Notes: generated by a model not told the origin, from the letters alone. A stretch of DNA of 64,000 nt from Actinoallomurus spadix (GCF_024055725.1 NZ_JAMXMX010000012.1:62001-126000), one strand, 5' to 3'. Positions 27,232-36,296 are shown, counted from the stretch's first letter. Program-made: numbers and translations.

Positions 27232-27984
27232 ATGGCCACGCTTGAGATCCGCGACCTGCACGTCTCCGTCGAGGACAAGGAGATCCTCCGGGGCGTCGAC
27301 CTGACCGTGAAGGCGGGCGAGACCCACGCCATCATGGGGCCGAACGGCTCCGGCAAGTCCACCCTCGCCTACGCCATCGCCGGTCACCCGAAGTACACCG
27401 TCACGAGCGGCGAGGTCCTCCTGGACGGCGAGAGCGTCCTGGACATGGCCGTCGACGAGCGGGCCCGCGCCGGCCTGTTCCTCGCCATGCAGTACCCCGT
27501 CGAGGTGCCGGGCGTGTCGGTGTCGAACTTCCTGCGCACGGCGGTCACCGCGGTGCGCGGCGAGGCGCCGAAGCTGCGGGAGTTCTCCAAGGAGATGCGC
27601 TCGGCCATGGCCGAGCTGCAGATCGACCCGGCGTTCGCCCAGCGCAACCTGAACGAGGGCTTCTCCGGCGGTGAGAAGAAGCGCCACGAGATCCTCCAGC
27701 TCGAGATGCTCAAGCCGAAGGTCGCGGTGCTCGACGAGACCGACTCCGGCCTCGACATCGACGCGCTGAAGATCGTCTCCGAGGGCGTGAACCGGTTCCG
27801 CTCCGGCGGCGAGACCGGCGTGCTGCTGATCACGCACTACACCCGCATCCTCCGCTACGTGAAGCCGGACTTCGTGCACGTCTTCGCGGCCGGCCGCGTC
27901 GTCGAGGAGGGCGGCCCGGAGCTGGCCGAGCTGCTGGAGAACGAAGGCTACGAGCGGTTCACGAAGGCAGGCGCTTCCGCGTGA
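27232..27984 (+). CDS. sufC: SufC, ATPase of the Fe-S assembly complex
   Basis: A 250-residue ABC ATPase. Walker A is GPNGSGKST, the signature is FSGGEKKRHEI, and Walker B VAVLDETDSGLDID has the SufC-specific form. It powers conformational changes of SufBD. It begins seven bases after the ferredoxin stop and its stop overlaps sufS (GTGA). Confidence 0.98.
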   Translation: MATLEIRDLHVSVEDKEILRGVDLTVKAGETHAIMGPNGSGKSTLAYAIAGHPKYTVTSGEVLLDGESVLDMAVDERARAGLFLAMQYPVEVPGVSVSNFLRTAVTAVRGEAPKLREFSKEMRSAMAELQIDPAFAQRNLNEGFSGGEKKRHEILQLEMLKPKVAVLDETDSGLDIDALKIVSEGVNRFRSGGETGVLLITHYTRILRYVKPDFVHVFAAGRVVEEGGPELAELLENEGYERFTKAGASA

Positions 27985-29261
27985 GCATCGACGTCGAGCG
28001 GATCCGGGCGGACTTCCCGATCCTGACCAGGACCGTCCGTGACGGGCGGCCCCTGGTCTACCTCGACAGCGCGAACACCTCGCAGAAGCCCCGCCAGGTG
28101 ATCGACGCGATCGAGGACTACTACGCCCGGCACAACGCCAACATCCACCGGGCGACGCACCAGCTCGGCGAAGAGGCGACCGAGGCGTACGAAGGCGCCC
28201 GGATCAAGGTCGCGAACTTCATCGGCGCGGGCAGCGAGTCCGAGGTGGTGTTCACCAAGAACATCTCCGAGGGCATCAACCTCGTCGCCTACGCCATGGG
28301 CAACGCGGCGACGGCCGGGCCGGAGGCCGAGCGGTTCCGCGTCGGCCCCGGTGACGAGATCGTCATCACCGAGATGGAGCACCACTCCAACATCGTGCCG
28401 TGGCAGCTGCTCGCCCAGCGCACCGGCGCGACGCTCCGCTGGTTCCGGGTGACCGACGACGGCCGCCTCGACCTGAGCGACATCGACGAGCTCATCAACG
28501 AGCGTACGAAGATCGTCGCGGTCGCGCACCAGTCGAACGTCCTCGGCACCATCAACCCGATCCGCCTCATCGCGGACCGGGCGCACGCGGTCGGCGCGCT
28601 CGTGCTCGCCGACGGCGCGCAGGCCGTGCCGCACATGCGGGTGAACGTCCAGGAGCTCGGCGTCGACTTCTACGGGTTCACGGCGCACAAGCTGTGCGGC
28701 CCGACCGGCATCGGGGTGCTGTGGGGCCGCCTCGAGCTGCTCGAGACGCTGCCGCCGTTCCTCGGCGGCGGCGAGATGATCGAGACGGTCGCGATGGAGG
28801 GCTCGACGTTCGCGCCGCCGCCGCACAAGTTCGAGGCCGGCACGATGCCGATCGCCGAGGCCGCCGGGCTCGGCGCCGCGATCGACTACCTCACCGCCGT
28901 GGGCATCGACGACATCGCGGACCAGCAACACGAACTGCTGGCGTACGCCCTCAAGTCGCTCACCGCGGTCGAGGGCGTGCGGATCCTCGGGCCCACCGAG
29001 GCCGAGGACCGCGGCACCGCGATCTCCTTCACCCTGGAGGGACCGGACGGCCGCGAGATCCACCCGCACGACGTCAGCCAGGTGCTGGACGCCCACGGCA
29101 TCGCCGTACGCGCCGGTCACCACTGCGCGCGCCCGCTGCACCGGCGCTTCGGGGTGACCGCGAGCACCCGCGCGTCGCTGTACTTCTACAACACCCCGGC
29201 CGACGTCGACGCGCTCGTCGAGGGCCTGCGGGAGACGCAGAAATTCTTCGGCAGCGCCTGA
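27981..29261 (+). CDS. sufS: SufS cysteine desulfurase
   Basis: A 426-residue class V PLP enzyme. The PLP Lys lies in FTAHKLCGPTGIG and the catalytic Cys in AGHHCARPLHRRF, in the short-loop form of group II desulfurases. It strips sulfur from cysteine and passes it to SufU, encoded next. The GTG start overlaps sufC by four bases. Confidence 0.98.
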   Translation: MSIDVERIRADFPILTRTVRDGRPLVYLDSANTSQKPRQVIDAIEDYYARHNANIHRATHQLGEEATEAYEGARIKVANFIGAGSESEVVFTKNISEGINLVAYAMGNAATAGPEAERFRVGPGDEIVITEMEHHSNIVPWQLLAQRTGATLRWFRVTDDGRLDLSDIDELINERTKIVAVAHQSNVLGTINPIRLIADRAHAVGALVLADGAQAVPHMRVNVQELGVDFYGFTAHKLCGPTGIGVLWGRLELLETLPPFLGGGEMIETVAMEGSTFAPPPHKFEAGTMPIAEAAGLGAAIDYLTAVGIDDIADQQHELLAYALKSLTAVEGVRILGPTEAEDRGTAISFTLEGPDGREIHPHDVSQVLDAHGIAVRAGHHCARPLHRRFGVTASTRASLYFYNTPADVDALVEGLRETQKFFGSA

Positions 29262-29301
29262 CGTTGCACCCCCCATCGGCCGCTGTGGAGAAGGGAAGCA
29301 G

Positions 29302-29748
29302 ATGCAGCTCGAGTCGATGTACCAGGACATCATCCTGGACCACTACCGGAATCCCCATCACAAGGGCCTCCGGGAGCCGTACGACGCCGAGGTGCACCAT
29401 GTGAACCCGACCTGCGGTGACGAGGTGACCCTGCGCGTCCGCCTCGACGGCGACGAGGTCGCCGACGTGTCCTACGACGCGATGGGGTGTTCGATCAGCC
29501 AGGCCAGCGCCTCGGTGATGACCGACCTCGTCATCGGCAGGCCGGTGAAGGACGCGATGGTGACCGGCGACGAGTTCCTCAAGCTGATGCAGTCGCGCGG
29601 GCAGGTCGAGCCCGACGAGGACATCCTCGAGGACGCCGTCGCCTTCACCGGGGTGTCGAAGTACCCCGCCCGTATCAAGTGCGCCCTGCTCGCCTGGATG
29701 GCGTGGAAGGACGCGACCGCGAAAGCCATGGAAGGCAGCGACTCATGA
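29302..29748 (+). CDS. sufU: SufU, sulfur relay protein for SufS
   Basis: A 148-residue IscU-like SUF protein. Ligand Cys are in NPTCGDE, MGCSISQAS and IKCALLAWMAWKDA; the extra loop typical of SufU is present. In Gram-positive bacteria it is a zinc-dependent sulfurtransferase that activates SufS. It is 40 bases from sufS with an AAGGGAAG ribosome binding site. Confidence 0.97.
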   Translation: MQLESMYQDIILDHYRNPHHKGLREPYDAEVHHVNPTCGDEVTLRVRLDGDEVADVSYDAMGCSISQASASVMTDLVIGRPVKDAMVTGDEFLKLMQSRGQVEPDEDILEDAVAFTGVSKYPARIKCALLAWMAWKDATAKAMEGSDS

Positions 29749-30065
29749 GCGACACGAAGGTCGCCGAGGACGACGTCCTCGAGGCGATGAGGGACGTCGT
29801 CGACCCCGAACTCGGGATCAACGTGGTCGACCTGGGACTGGTCTACGGCGTCAACATCGACGACGGCAACGTCGTCACCCTCGACATGACGCTCACCAGT
29901 GCGGCCTGCCCGCTCACCGACGTGATCGAGGACCAGACGGCGAGCGCCCTGGAGGGCCTGGTCGAGAAGGTCACGATCAACTGGGTGTGGCTGCCGCCGT
30001 GGGGCCCGGACAAGATCACCGAGGACGGCCGCGAGCAGCTGCGCGCCCTCGGCTTCAACGTCTGA
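29745..30065 (+). CDS. sufT: SufT-like DUF59/MIP18-family protein
   Basis: A 106-residue DUF59 (FeS_assembly_P) protein with VVDPELGINVVDLGLVYGV and the conserved Cys in TSAACPLTD. The family helps cluster maturation or delivery. It overlaps sufU by four bases and closes the suf operon. Confidence 0.95.
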   Translation: MSDTKVAEDDVLEAMRDVVDPELGINVVDLGLVYGVNIDDGNVVTLDMTLTSAACPLTDVIEDQTASALEGLVEKVTINWVWLPPWGPDKITEDGREQLRALGFNV

Positions 30066-30084
30066 GCCCGTTCGGTCCCCGCCG

Positions 30085-30633
30085 TCAGTCCAGCCCGGCG
30101 TGCCGGCGCCAGCCCGCCGGCTGCTGGGAGTTGGCGATCCACTGGTCGGTGTAGCGCAGCACCGCGGTCAGCGCGTCGAGCGCACCGGCGGGTCCGCCGG
30201 TGCGCCACGAGGTCTCCACGATCGTGTGATGACCGGGGTGCGGGATCTCGCAGCGGCAGGCGATGGTCAGGCTGGCTCCGAGCCGGCAGTGGTCCGGGTA
30301 GAAGTCGACCGACTCCATCCGGATCGCCACCTCGAGCCAGTCGTCCCCGGCCTCGTACGTGTGACAGTCATAGATGCGGCGGGCGGGCGGATGCCACATC
30401 CACTGCCCGGGCCGTGGCCCGCCCGCCCGGCCCACGGCCGACGGCGCCGGATGGCGGGCCTGCCACTGGCCGGTCAGGGTGAGGAAACGGGCGCGGACCT
30501 CCGCGCCGTCCCACGCCGGCCCGAAGATCGCGGCGAGCGGGAGCGCCCTGGGCCATATCCACACCGCGACGGCGTGATCGTCGGGCGGATTTCTCACCGT
30601 GCGATCATCTCGCGACGGTACGGTTCGGCGCAC
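30085..30633 (-). CDS. hypothetical protein
   Basis: A 182-residue open frame, convergent with the suf operon. I do not recognise a family. It is rich in Trp, His, Arg and Cys, has no signal peptide or membrane helix, and contains a Trp-rich central part (WQARHPAP, QWMWHPPARRIYDCH) and IACRCEIPHPGHH. The reading frame has the third-position GC bias of real genes here, and no better frame exists opposite. A GTG about 13 codons in is an alternative start. Confidence 0.65.
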   Translation of the reverse strand: MRRTVPSRDDRTVRNPPDDHAVAVWIWPRALPLAAIFGPAWDGAEVRARFLTLTGQWQARHPAPSAVGRAGGPRPGQWMWHPPARRIYDCHTYEAGDDWLEVAIRMESVDFYPDHCRLGASLTIACRCEIPHPGHHTIVETSWRTGGPAGALDALTAVLRYTDQWIANSQQPAGWRRHAGLD

Positions 30634-30693
30634 GCTCAGAGGCGATTGAGACGACCTCGTGACGGTGCCCGGTCAGCTAGAGGAGATGACAGC

Positions 30694-31278
30694 GTGGAGA
30701 CCTTCACGAACTGGCGGACCTGGGAGCAGGCCCGCGCCGCCCTGGCGGCGCATCCCGTCGACGTGGCGGCCCTGGACCGCGCGGCCGAGGCCGCGCTGCG
30801 CTGGCACGGCGAGCAGCGGCGGCCCACCGGCGCGCCGTACGCCGAGCACCTGTTCGAGGCCCTCGAGGTCCTGGTCCGCGGCGCCGGCGTCACCGACACG
30901 GACGTGCTCGTGACGGCCCTGCTGCACGATACGGTCGAGGACACCGGAGCGACGCTCGCCGACGTCGAGGCCGCGTTCGGCCCGGAGGTCGGGGAGCTGG
31001 TGGACTGGGTCACCAAGCCGCCGGTGGAGGGCAAGGCCGCCAAGCGCGCCGCGAAGGTCTCCTACCTGCGGCGCCTGCGCGACGCGCCCCGTGAGGCGAT
31101 CCTCGTGAAGCTCGCCGACCGGGTCAGCAACGTCCAGACGCTGGACCGCATGCCGCCGGACTTCCAGCGCCGCTACCACGCCGAGACGGTCACCTACATC
31201 GTGCCGCTGGCCGCGACAGAGCCCTGGTTCGCCGGCTGGTTCGCCGCCTGGCAGGAGCGCTTCGCCCACCTGCGCTGA
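30694..31278 (+). CDS. HD-domain protein, small alarmone hydrolase-like (MESH1/RelA-hydrolase fold)
   Basis: A 194-residue protein matching only the hydrolase part of Rel/SpoT: R and Y/H near the start (RRPTGAPYAEH), the metal-binding HDTVED, the LADVEAAFGPEVGELVDWVTK helix and KLADRVSNVQTL. No synthetase or TGS domain follows. Such stand-alone proteins degrade (p)ppGpp or related nucleotides; here this is inferred from motifs. GTG start with GAGGAG about ten bases upstream. Confidence 0.85.
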   Translation: METFTNWRTWEQARAALAAHPVDVAALDRAAEAALRWHGEQRRPTGAPYAEHLFEALEVLVRGAGVTDTDVLVTALLHDTVEDTGATLADVEAAFGPEVGELVDWVTKPPVEGKAAKRAAKVSYLRRLRDAPREAILVKLADRVSNVQTLDRMPPDFQRRYHAETVTYIVPLAATEPWFAGWFAAWQERFAHLR

Positions 31279-31301
31279 CCGTCGTGCGAGATGATCGTCC
31301 G

Positions 31302-31787
31302 ATGGGACGCCAGTGGACGATCGAGGAGAGCGTCGTCATCGACGCGGAGCCGGAGCGCGTGTACGCGGCGGTCGCCGACCCGCGCCGGATGGGGGAGTGG
31401 AGCCCGGAGGTCTTCGCGGTCCGGGTGCGCGGCCGCCGGGTGGTCCCCGGCCTGGCCTTCGTCGGGTTCAACCGGGTCGGCGCCCGCGTGTGGTTCACGA
31501 ACTGCCGGGTCACCGAGGCCGTGCCGGGCAGGGCGTTCGCGTTCCGGGTGACGACCTTCGGCATACCGGTCGCCGTGTGGGGTTACCGGGTCGAACCGGC
31601 CGGGGACGGCTCGACCCGGTTGACCGAGCGCTGGGAGGACCTGCGGCGGGCGGGCCGGGGCGCGGCGTTCGCCTCGCTCCTCGGCAGGGTCTTCACCGGC
31701 GTCCCCGCCGACGGGCGCGCCGAGGTGAACCGGCAGGGCATGCGCACGACCCTCGCCCGCATCAAGGCCGCTCTGGAGGTCTCATGA
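31302..31787 (+). CDS. SRPBCC (START/Bet v1-like) family protein
   Basis: A 161-residue protein beginning with ESVVIDAEPERVYAAVADPRRMGEWSPEV, the polyketide-cyclase/dehydrase-2 form of the SRPBCC fold, followed by alternating strands and a long C-terminal helix. It binds a hydrophobic ligand in its cavity; the role is unknown. It ends six bases inside the convergent SDR gene. Confidence 0.88.
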   Translation: MGRQWTIEESVVIDAEPERVYAAVADPRRMGEWSPEVFAVRVRGRRVVPGLAFVGFNRVGARVWFTNCRVTEAVPGRAFAFRVTTFGIPVAVWGYRVEPAGDGSTRLTERWEDLRRAGRGAAFASLLGRVFTGVPADGRAEVNRQGMRTTLARIKAALEVS

Positions 31788-32543
31788 CCGGTGGACCTGG
31801 AACGCCGCGAAGCTCTGCGCGACGGGCATCAGCTCGATGACGTTGATGTTGACGTGGGCCGGCAGTGACGACGCCCATGACACCGCCTCGGCGATGTCGG
31901 CGGGGCCGAGCGGCCGCATCCCCGCGTAGACGGCGCCGGCCTTCTCCCGATCCCCGCCGAAGCGTACGGCGGAGAACTCGGTGCCGCCGCACATGCCGGG
32001 TTCGACACAGGTGACGCGGACGCCCGTGCCGTGCAGGTCGCTGCGCAGGTTCTGGCTGAACTGGTGGACGAATGCCTTGGTCGCGCCGTAGACATTGCCT
32101 CCGGGATAGGGGTAGGTCCCGGCGACCGAGCCCACGTTGATCACGTGACCCCGGCCGCGCGCCACCATGCCGGGCAGGATCGCGCGCGTGCAGTACATGA
32201 GGCCCCTGCAGTTGGTGTCGAGCATCTGGTCCCAGTCGTCCAGGTCGGCGTCCTGCGCGGGCTCGAGGCCCTTGGCGAGGCCGGCGTTGTTGACCAGGAG
32301 GTCGATGTCCGCGAACCGCGCCGGGAGACCGGCGATCGCGTCCTCGACGGCCGCTCGGTCCCGGACGTCCAGCTCGAGCGGGTGCACCAGGCCGGGATGG
32401 TCGGCCGCCACGTCGGCGAGCAGGCCCGCCCTCCGAGCCGACGCGACGACGCGGGTGCCGCCGGCGGCGAGGCGGCGGGTGATCGCGGCACCGAACCCGG
32501 TGCTCGCGCCGGTGACGAACGCGGTCGTGACCATCGGGCTCAT
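31782..32543 (-). CDS. short-chain dehydrogenase/reductase (YdfG-like)
   Basis: A 253-residue classical SDR. Cofactor motif TGASTGFGAAI, NNAG, and the catalytic Ser-Tyr-Lys in NVGSVAGTYPYPGGNVYGATK. The sequence resembles YdfG-type 3-hydroxy acid/serine dehydrogenases; the substrate is unproven. The ATG overlaps the hydrolase stop by four bases, so the two form an operon. Confidence 0.92.
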   Translation of the reverse strand: MSPMVTTAFVTGASTGFGAAITRRLAAGGTRVVASARRAGLLADVAADHPGLVHPLELDVRDRAAVEDAIAGLPARFADIDLLVNNAGLAKGLEPAQDADLDDWDQMLDTNCRGLMYCTRAILPGMVARGRGHVINVGSVAGTYPYPGGNVYGATKAFVHQFSQNLRSDLHGTGVRVTCVEPGMCGGTEFSAVRFGGDREKAGAVYAGMRPLGPADIAEAVSWASSLPAHVNINVIELMPVAQSFAAFQVHRS

Positions 32544-33355
32544 CGCTCCCCGGGAATCGCGTCGAGGAACGTGCTCAGCGCCTCGTTGAACACGGCGGGC
32601 CGTTCGAGGTTGGGCATGTGCGCGGCGCCCTCGACCACCACGAGCGTGGAACCGGGGATGAGCTCGTGCATGAGCCGCGCGTCGGCGATCGGGGTGAACT
32701 CGTCCTCGTCGCCGACGACGATGAGCGCGGGCACGCGGACGCGTGCCAGTGACGCGACGTAGTCGGGGCGCTCGGCGCGGCCGAGCTGCGCGGCGGCGGC
32801 CCCGTCCGGAGGGGTCCCGCGCATCATCCCGAGGACGTGCTCGGCCACCGCGGGATACCGCCGGAGGTTGGCCGGCGCGACCATCTTGGGCAGGACCTCC
32901 TTCGCGTAGCCGTCCATGCCCTCCCGGAGCAGCCGGTCGGCCATCGCCTCCCGCGCCCGCCTGCTCTCCTCGGTCTCCGCCTGGGGAGTCGTGTCGGCGA
33001 GCACGAGGCCGCGCAGCCGGTCGGGGAACAGACGGTGGAACTCCATCACGATCTGGCCGCCCATGGACAGCCCGCCGAGCACGATCTCATCCACGCCGAG
33101 ACGGTCGAGGAGATCGGCGATGTCCTGAGCGAAGACCTGGAGCGGCGTCCTGCCCGGGACGACCGTGCTCCGGCCGTAGCCGCGCAGGTCCGAGGCGATC
33201 ACTCGCCGCCCGGTCCGGCCGACGTGCTCCACCTGAGGCGCCCACATCGAGCGGTCGAAGGGGTGGCCGTGCACGAGCACCAGGGGCGGCCCGGTGCCGT
33301 CGGGACGGTGATCGTCGTACGCGATGGTGACCGGACCATTGGTGAATGTGCCCAC
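32540..33355 (-). CDS. alpha/beta-fold hydrolase
   Basis: A 271-residue hydrolase. HGHPFDRSMW provides the oxyanion region, the nucleophile elbow is GLSMGG, the acid lies near VVGDEDEFTP and the His in GAAHMPNLE, as in 3-oxoadipate enol-lactonase-like enzymes. GTG start with AAGGAG upstream; the longer frame upstream is a shadow of the divergent regulator. It is divergent from a MocR regulator across a short repeat-rich spacer, which may control it. Confidence 0.9.
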   Translation of the reverse strand: MGTFTNGPVTIAYDDHRPDGTGPPLVLVHGHPFDRSMWAPQVEHVGRTGRRVIASDLRGYGRSTVVPGRTPLQVFAQDIADLLDRLGVDEIVLGGLSMGGQIVMEFHRLFPDRLRGLVLADTTPQAETEESRRAREAMADRLLREGMDGYAKEVLPKMVAPANLRRYPAVAEHVLGMMRGTPPDGAAAAQLGRAERPDYVASLARVRVPALIVVGDEDEFTPIADARLMHELIPGSTLVVVEGAAHMPNLERPAVFNEALSTFLDAIPGER

Positions 33356-33402
33356 GTCGGAGCTCTCCTTCACGTGCGGGGCTTGACGGCTCGATGCTAT
33401 GA

Positions 33403-33448
33403 GGAGCAATATCTCGGAGCAATAGAGAGAATTGCTCTCGGAGCAAAG
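33403..33448. promoter_or_regulatory. GGAGCAAT repeat array, candidate MocR operator
   Basis: GGAGCAATA occurs twice 13 bp apart, then an inverted ATTGCTC and a third GGAGCAAAG. The pair GAGCAAT-N7-ATTGCTC is a perfect dyad. The array fills the spacer between the hydrolase and the MocR gene. Confidence 0.7.
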
Positions 33449-33450
33449 TC

Positions 33451-34797
33451 GTGAGCGGGGACGTGATGGACGACTACCGGCGGCTCGCCGACGCGGTGGC
33501 GGCACAGATCGCCTCCGGGCGGCTCCGGCCCGGCGACCGGCTCCCGCCGCAGCGGCAGTTCGCCCGCCGGCATCGCATCGCCGGTTCCACGGCGGCACGG
33601 GTCTACGGGGAGCTGATCCGCCGCGGCCTCGCGGTCGGGGAGGTGGGGCGCGGCACGTTCATCCGTGCCGCGGCGCCGCCGAGCGAGCCCGCCCTCGCCG
33701 AGCCGGCCCGGGCACGGGTGGATCTGGAGCTGAACTTCTCCGTGCCGCCCGAGCAGCCGGCGCTCCTCGCGCAGAGCCTGGACGGGATGTTGCGCCCCGA
33801 CGTGCTGGCGGGCGCGCTGGCCCCCATGGGGGCGGCCGGCACGTCCGCCATGCGCGAGGCGGCGGCCGCGATGCTGTCCCGTCCGGGCTGGTCGCCCGAC
33901 CCGGGACACCTGCGGCTCGCGGGCAACGGGCGGCAGGCGATCGCCGCCGCGCTCGCGGCCCTGGCTCCGGCCGGTGACCGCGTCGGCGTCGAAGAGCTGA
34001 CCTACCCGCTGGTCAAGGGCATCGCCGCCCGCCTCGGCATCAGGCTGGTCCCGCTCGCGATGGACGAGTGCGGCGTGCTGCCGGAGGCCATCCGGTCGGC
34101 CGGGCCGCTGCGGGCCGTCTACCTCCAGCCGACGCTGCACAACCCGCTCGGCGTCACCATGCCCGAACGCCGGCGCTCCGAGATCGCGGACGCTCTGCGG
34201 GACCTCGGGATCTACGCGGTGGAGGACGGCATCTACACGTTCCTCCGCGACGACGGGCCCGCGCCGCTGGCCGCGTTCGCGCCGGACCACGTCATCGTCG
34301 TCGACAGCCTGTCCAAGCGGGTGGCCCCGGGCCTGACCGTCGGGTTCGCGGTGACACCGGAGGTGATCGGCGACCGGGTCGCCTCGGCGCTGCGCTCAGG
34401 CGGCTGGACCGCGCCGCGGTTCGCCGTCGAGGCCGCGACGCGGTGGCTCACCGACGGCACGGTCACGGCCCTCCAGGAGCTGAAACGCCGCGATGCGGTG
34501 GCCCGCCAGCGCCTCGTACGCGAGCATCTCGCCGAGTTCGCCGTCGACGCCGATCCGCGGGCATTCCACTGCTGGTGGCGGCTGCCGGAACCCTGGCGGG
34601 CCGACACGTTCGTCGCGGCCGCCGCTCGCCGTGGCATCGCGGTCACCCCCGGCGCGGCCTTCACCGTGGTCACCGCTCAGGCGCCCAACGCCGTACGGCT
34701 CGCCCTGTCGGCACCGCCGATCGGCACTCTCGCCGCGGCCCTGGAGACCCTGGCGGCGCTGGCCGGGAGCGCTCCCGACGATGCCGAGATCGAGTAG
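33451..34797 (+). CDS. MocR-family regulator (GntR HTH plus aminotransferase-like domain)
   Basis: A 448-residue protein. The winged helix (about residues 1-70) has SGRLRPGDRLPPQRQFARRHRIAGSTAARVYGELIRRGL; a linker leads to a fold type I aminotransferase-like domain with PLP Lys289 in VDSLSKRVAPGL and the LQPTLHNPLG motif. MocR proteins use PLP as effector and often act on the divergent gene, here the hydrolase-SDR pair. GTG start; an ATG follows five codons later. Confidence 0.93.
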   Translation: MSGDVMDDYRRLADAVAAQIASGRLRPGDRLPPQRQFARRHRIAGSTAARVYGELIRRGLAVGEVGRGTFIRAAAPPSEPALAEPARARVDLELNFSVPPEQPALLAQSLDGMLRPDVLAGALAPMGAAGTSAMREAAAAMLSRPGWSPDPGHLRLAGNGRQAIAAALAALAPAGDRVGVEELTYPLVKGIAARLGIRLVPLAMDECGVLPEAIRSAGPLRAVYLQPTLHNPLGVTMPERRRSEIADALRDLGIYAVEDGIYTFLRDDGPAPLAAFAPDHVIVVDSLSKRVAPGLTVGFAVTPEVIGDRVASALRSGGWTAPRFAVEAATRWLTDGTVTALQELKRRDAVARQRLVREHLAEFAVDADPRAFHCWWRLPEPWRADTFVAAAARRGIAVTPGAAFTVVTAQAPNAVRLALSAPPIGTLAAALETLAALAGSAPDDAEIE

Positions 34798-34805
34798 AGC
34801 CTGGG

Positions 34806-34909
34806 GCCTTCAGGGGCTGAGTGCCTTCAGGGCGGAGCGCCTCCGGACCGAGAGCCTTCAGGGCAGGGAGCGGCCGGGCCCCGAGCGGCCGGTCCCAGAG
34901 CCTTCGGGC
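34806..34909. repeat. dispersed GCCTTCAGGG repeats
   Basis: Three close copies and one degenerate copy of GCCTTCAGGG in the tail-to-tail spacer after the MocR gene. No gene or clear terminator was seen in the same 170 bp. Confidence 0.6.
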
Positions 34910-34972
34910 CCGGATGATGTGCCGGGCCGGCGGCCCCGTCCGGCCCGCCGGACGCGGCCGCGTGGCCGGGCC

Positions 34973-36112
34973 TCAGTGGTCGAGGGCGGACAGGCTGCGG
35001 ATGAGGTCGCCGACCCGGGCGACGCCCAGGCAGCGGCCGAGCTCGTCGGTCACCACGAGATCGTCGTAGACACGCTCGGCGTCATCTCCCGCCGCGCGGA
35101 GGGCCGCGATCGCGGGCACCGTCCGGGGCACGGAGCGGGGCGGGTCGGCCAGCCGGGCGGCGGGTTTCTGCGCGTGCAGGGCATGGCCGTACGCGCCGGC
35201 CAGGCGGAGCAGGAAACGCGTGCGGTCGACCGTGTGCCGTGGGCGTTCGGTCCGGTCGACGAGGACGACGCTGCTGGTGGCCGGCTGCGCGTTGAACACC
35301 GAGAGCACCTCCTCGGCGGTGGCCGTGTCGGGCATCACCGTGGCCGGCATCATGAACTCCGTGACGCGCGGGCCGAGCCGGTCGCGCTCCAGGCCGCGGG
35401 AGCCCACCGGGACGGTCACCGGCATGCCGGGCCGCCAGTCCCGGGGTGCCAGCAGCGGTCCCTGCGCCAGCCGCACGCCGCGTCCCCGCAGGTGCGTGAG
35501 CTGGTCGTCGGAGACGACGCCCGGCGCGAGCACGTGCCCGCCGATGCGGCGGCCCAGCGCCACGAACGCCTCCGCGACCGCCGAGCGCCGGGGGTCGGCC
35601 GCGGACCGCCGGGTCACCGCGGGGTCCAGGACCAGCACCGTCGGGGCCATGTCGGCGACGAACCGGGTCGGCAGGTCGCCCGCCTCCAGGGCGAGGAGGT
35701 AGCCGGCCGAGCGAAGTCCGCCGAGCCGCGCGGCGGCCTCGTCCAGCGACATCCCGGCGGAGTCGCCCGTCACCGAGACGATGACGCCGCCGGGACGGCG
35801 GCCCAGGCCGGCGAGCGTCCGGTGGAGGCGTTCCATCGGCCGGTCGTAGGCGAGGGTGCTCATCCGCAGGACCAGCTGGAGGGGGAGCAGCGTCTCCGTG
35901 CTGGACAGGGCCCGGGCGGCCTCGATCGCGCGGTCGACCTCGCCGTCCGGATCGGGAACCGGGGCTCCGGGCACCGAGGGGGCCACGGCCACGACGGTGC
36001 CCGCCTCGAGGTCGACGATCGGATGGAACGTGACATGGGTCCGGGGCGGAACGTCCGAACGTCCCGCGAACGCGGACTCCGGGCCACCAGGGGCGGCGGC
36101 GAAAGCGGTCAC
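34973..36112 (-). CDS. degenerate EAL domain protein with C-terminal CBS pair
   Basis: A 379-residue protein. The first ~240 residues follow an EAL phosphodiesterase fold: FHPIVDLEAGTVV at the start and VRLAQGPLLAPRDW at the end. The catalytic EAL/V-L-R motif is replaced by VVAVAPSV and other metal ligands are absent, so it is probably not an active enzyme. The last ~130 residues look like two CBS domains (TEFMMPATVMPDTATAEEVLSVF; VYDDLVVTDELGRCLGVARVGDLI). It may bind cyclic or adenine nucleotides. GTG start without a clear ribosome binding site. Confidence 0.8.
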   Translation of the reverse strand: MTAFAAAPGGPESAFAGRSDVPPRTHVTFHPIVDLEAGTVVAVAPSVPGAPVPDPDGEVDRAIEAARALSSTETLLPLQLVLRMSTLAYDRPMERLHRTLAGLGRRPGGVIVSVTGDSAGMSLDEAAARLGGLRSAGYLLALEAGDLPTRFVADMAPTVLVLDPAVTRRSAADPRRSAVAEAFVALGRRIGGHVLAPGVVSDDQLTHLRGRGVRLAQGPLLAPRDWRPGMPVTVPVGSRGLERDRLGPRVTEFMMPATVMPDTATAEEVLSVFNAQPATSSVVLVDRTERPRHTVDRTRFLLRLAGAYGHALHAQKPAARLADPPRSVPRTVPAIAALRAAGDDAERVYDDLVVTDELGRCLGVARVGDLIRSLSALDH

Positions 36113-36133
36113 GGAACGATTCTGCGACGTTCC
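36113..36133. promoter_or_regulatory. dyad next to the EAL-CBS start codon
   Basis: GGAACG-N9-CGTTCC, perfect six-base arms, touching the GTG start. A regulator site or 5' hairpin; no match to a known box. Confidence 0.45.
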
Positions 36134-36296
36134 TAACGCTCCAGCATGCCGCTGACCTCAGTATTCATCGGGAATTCCCCCGATTGCCGCACTTGTGATA
36201 TCGGGCGGTCCCTGCCGCGGCCGACGGGGCTTCCGTAACCTGCCGAATCCGAGGCGGTTCCGGCGCGCCGCCCGGCCGGCCGGCACGACGCGAGGG

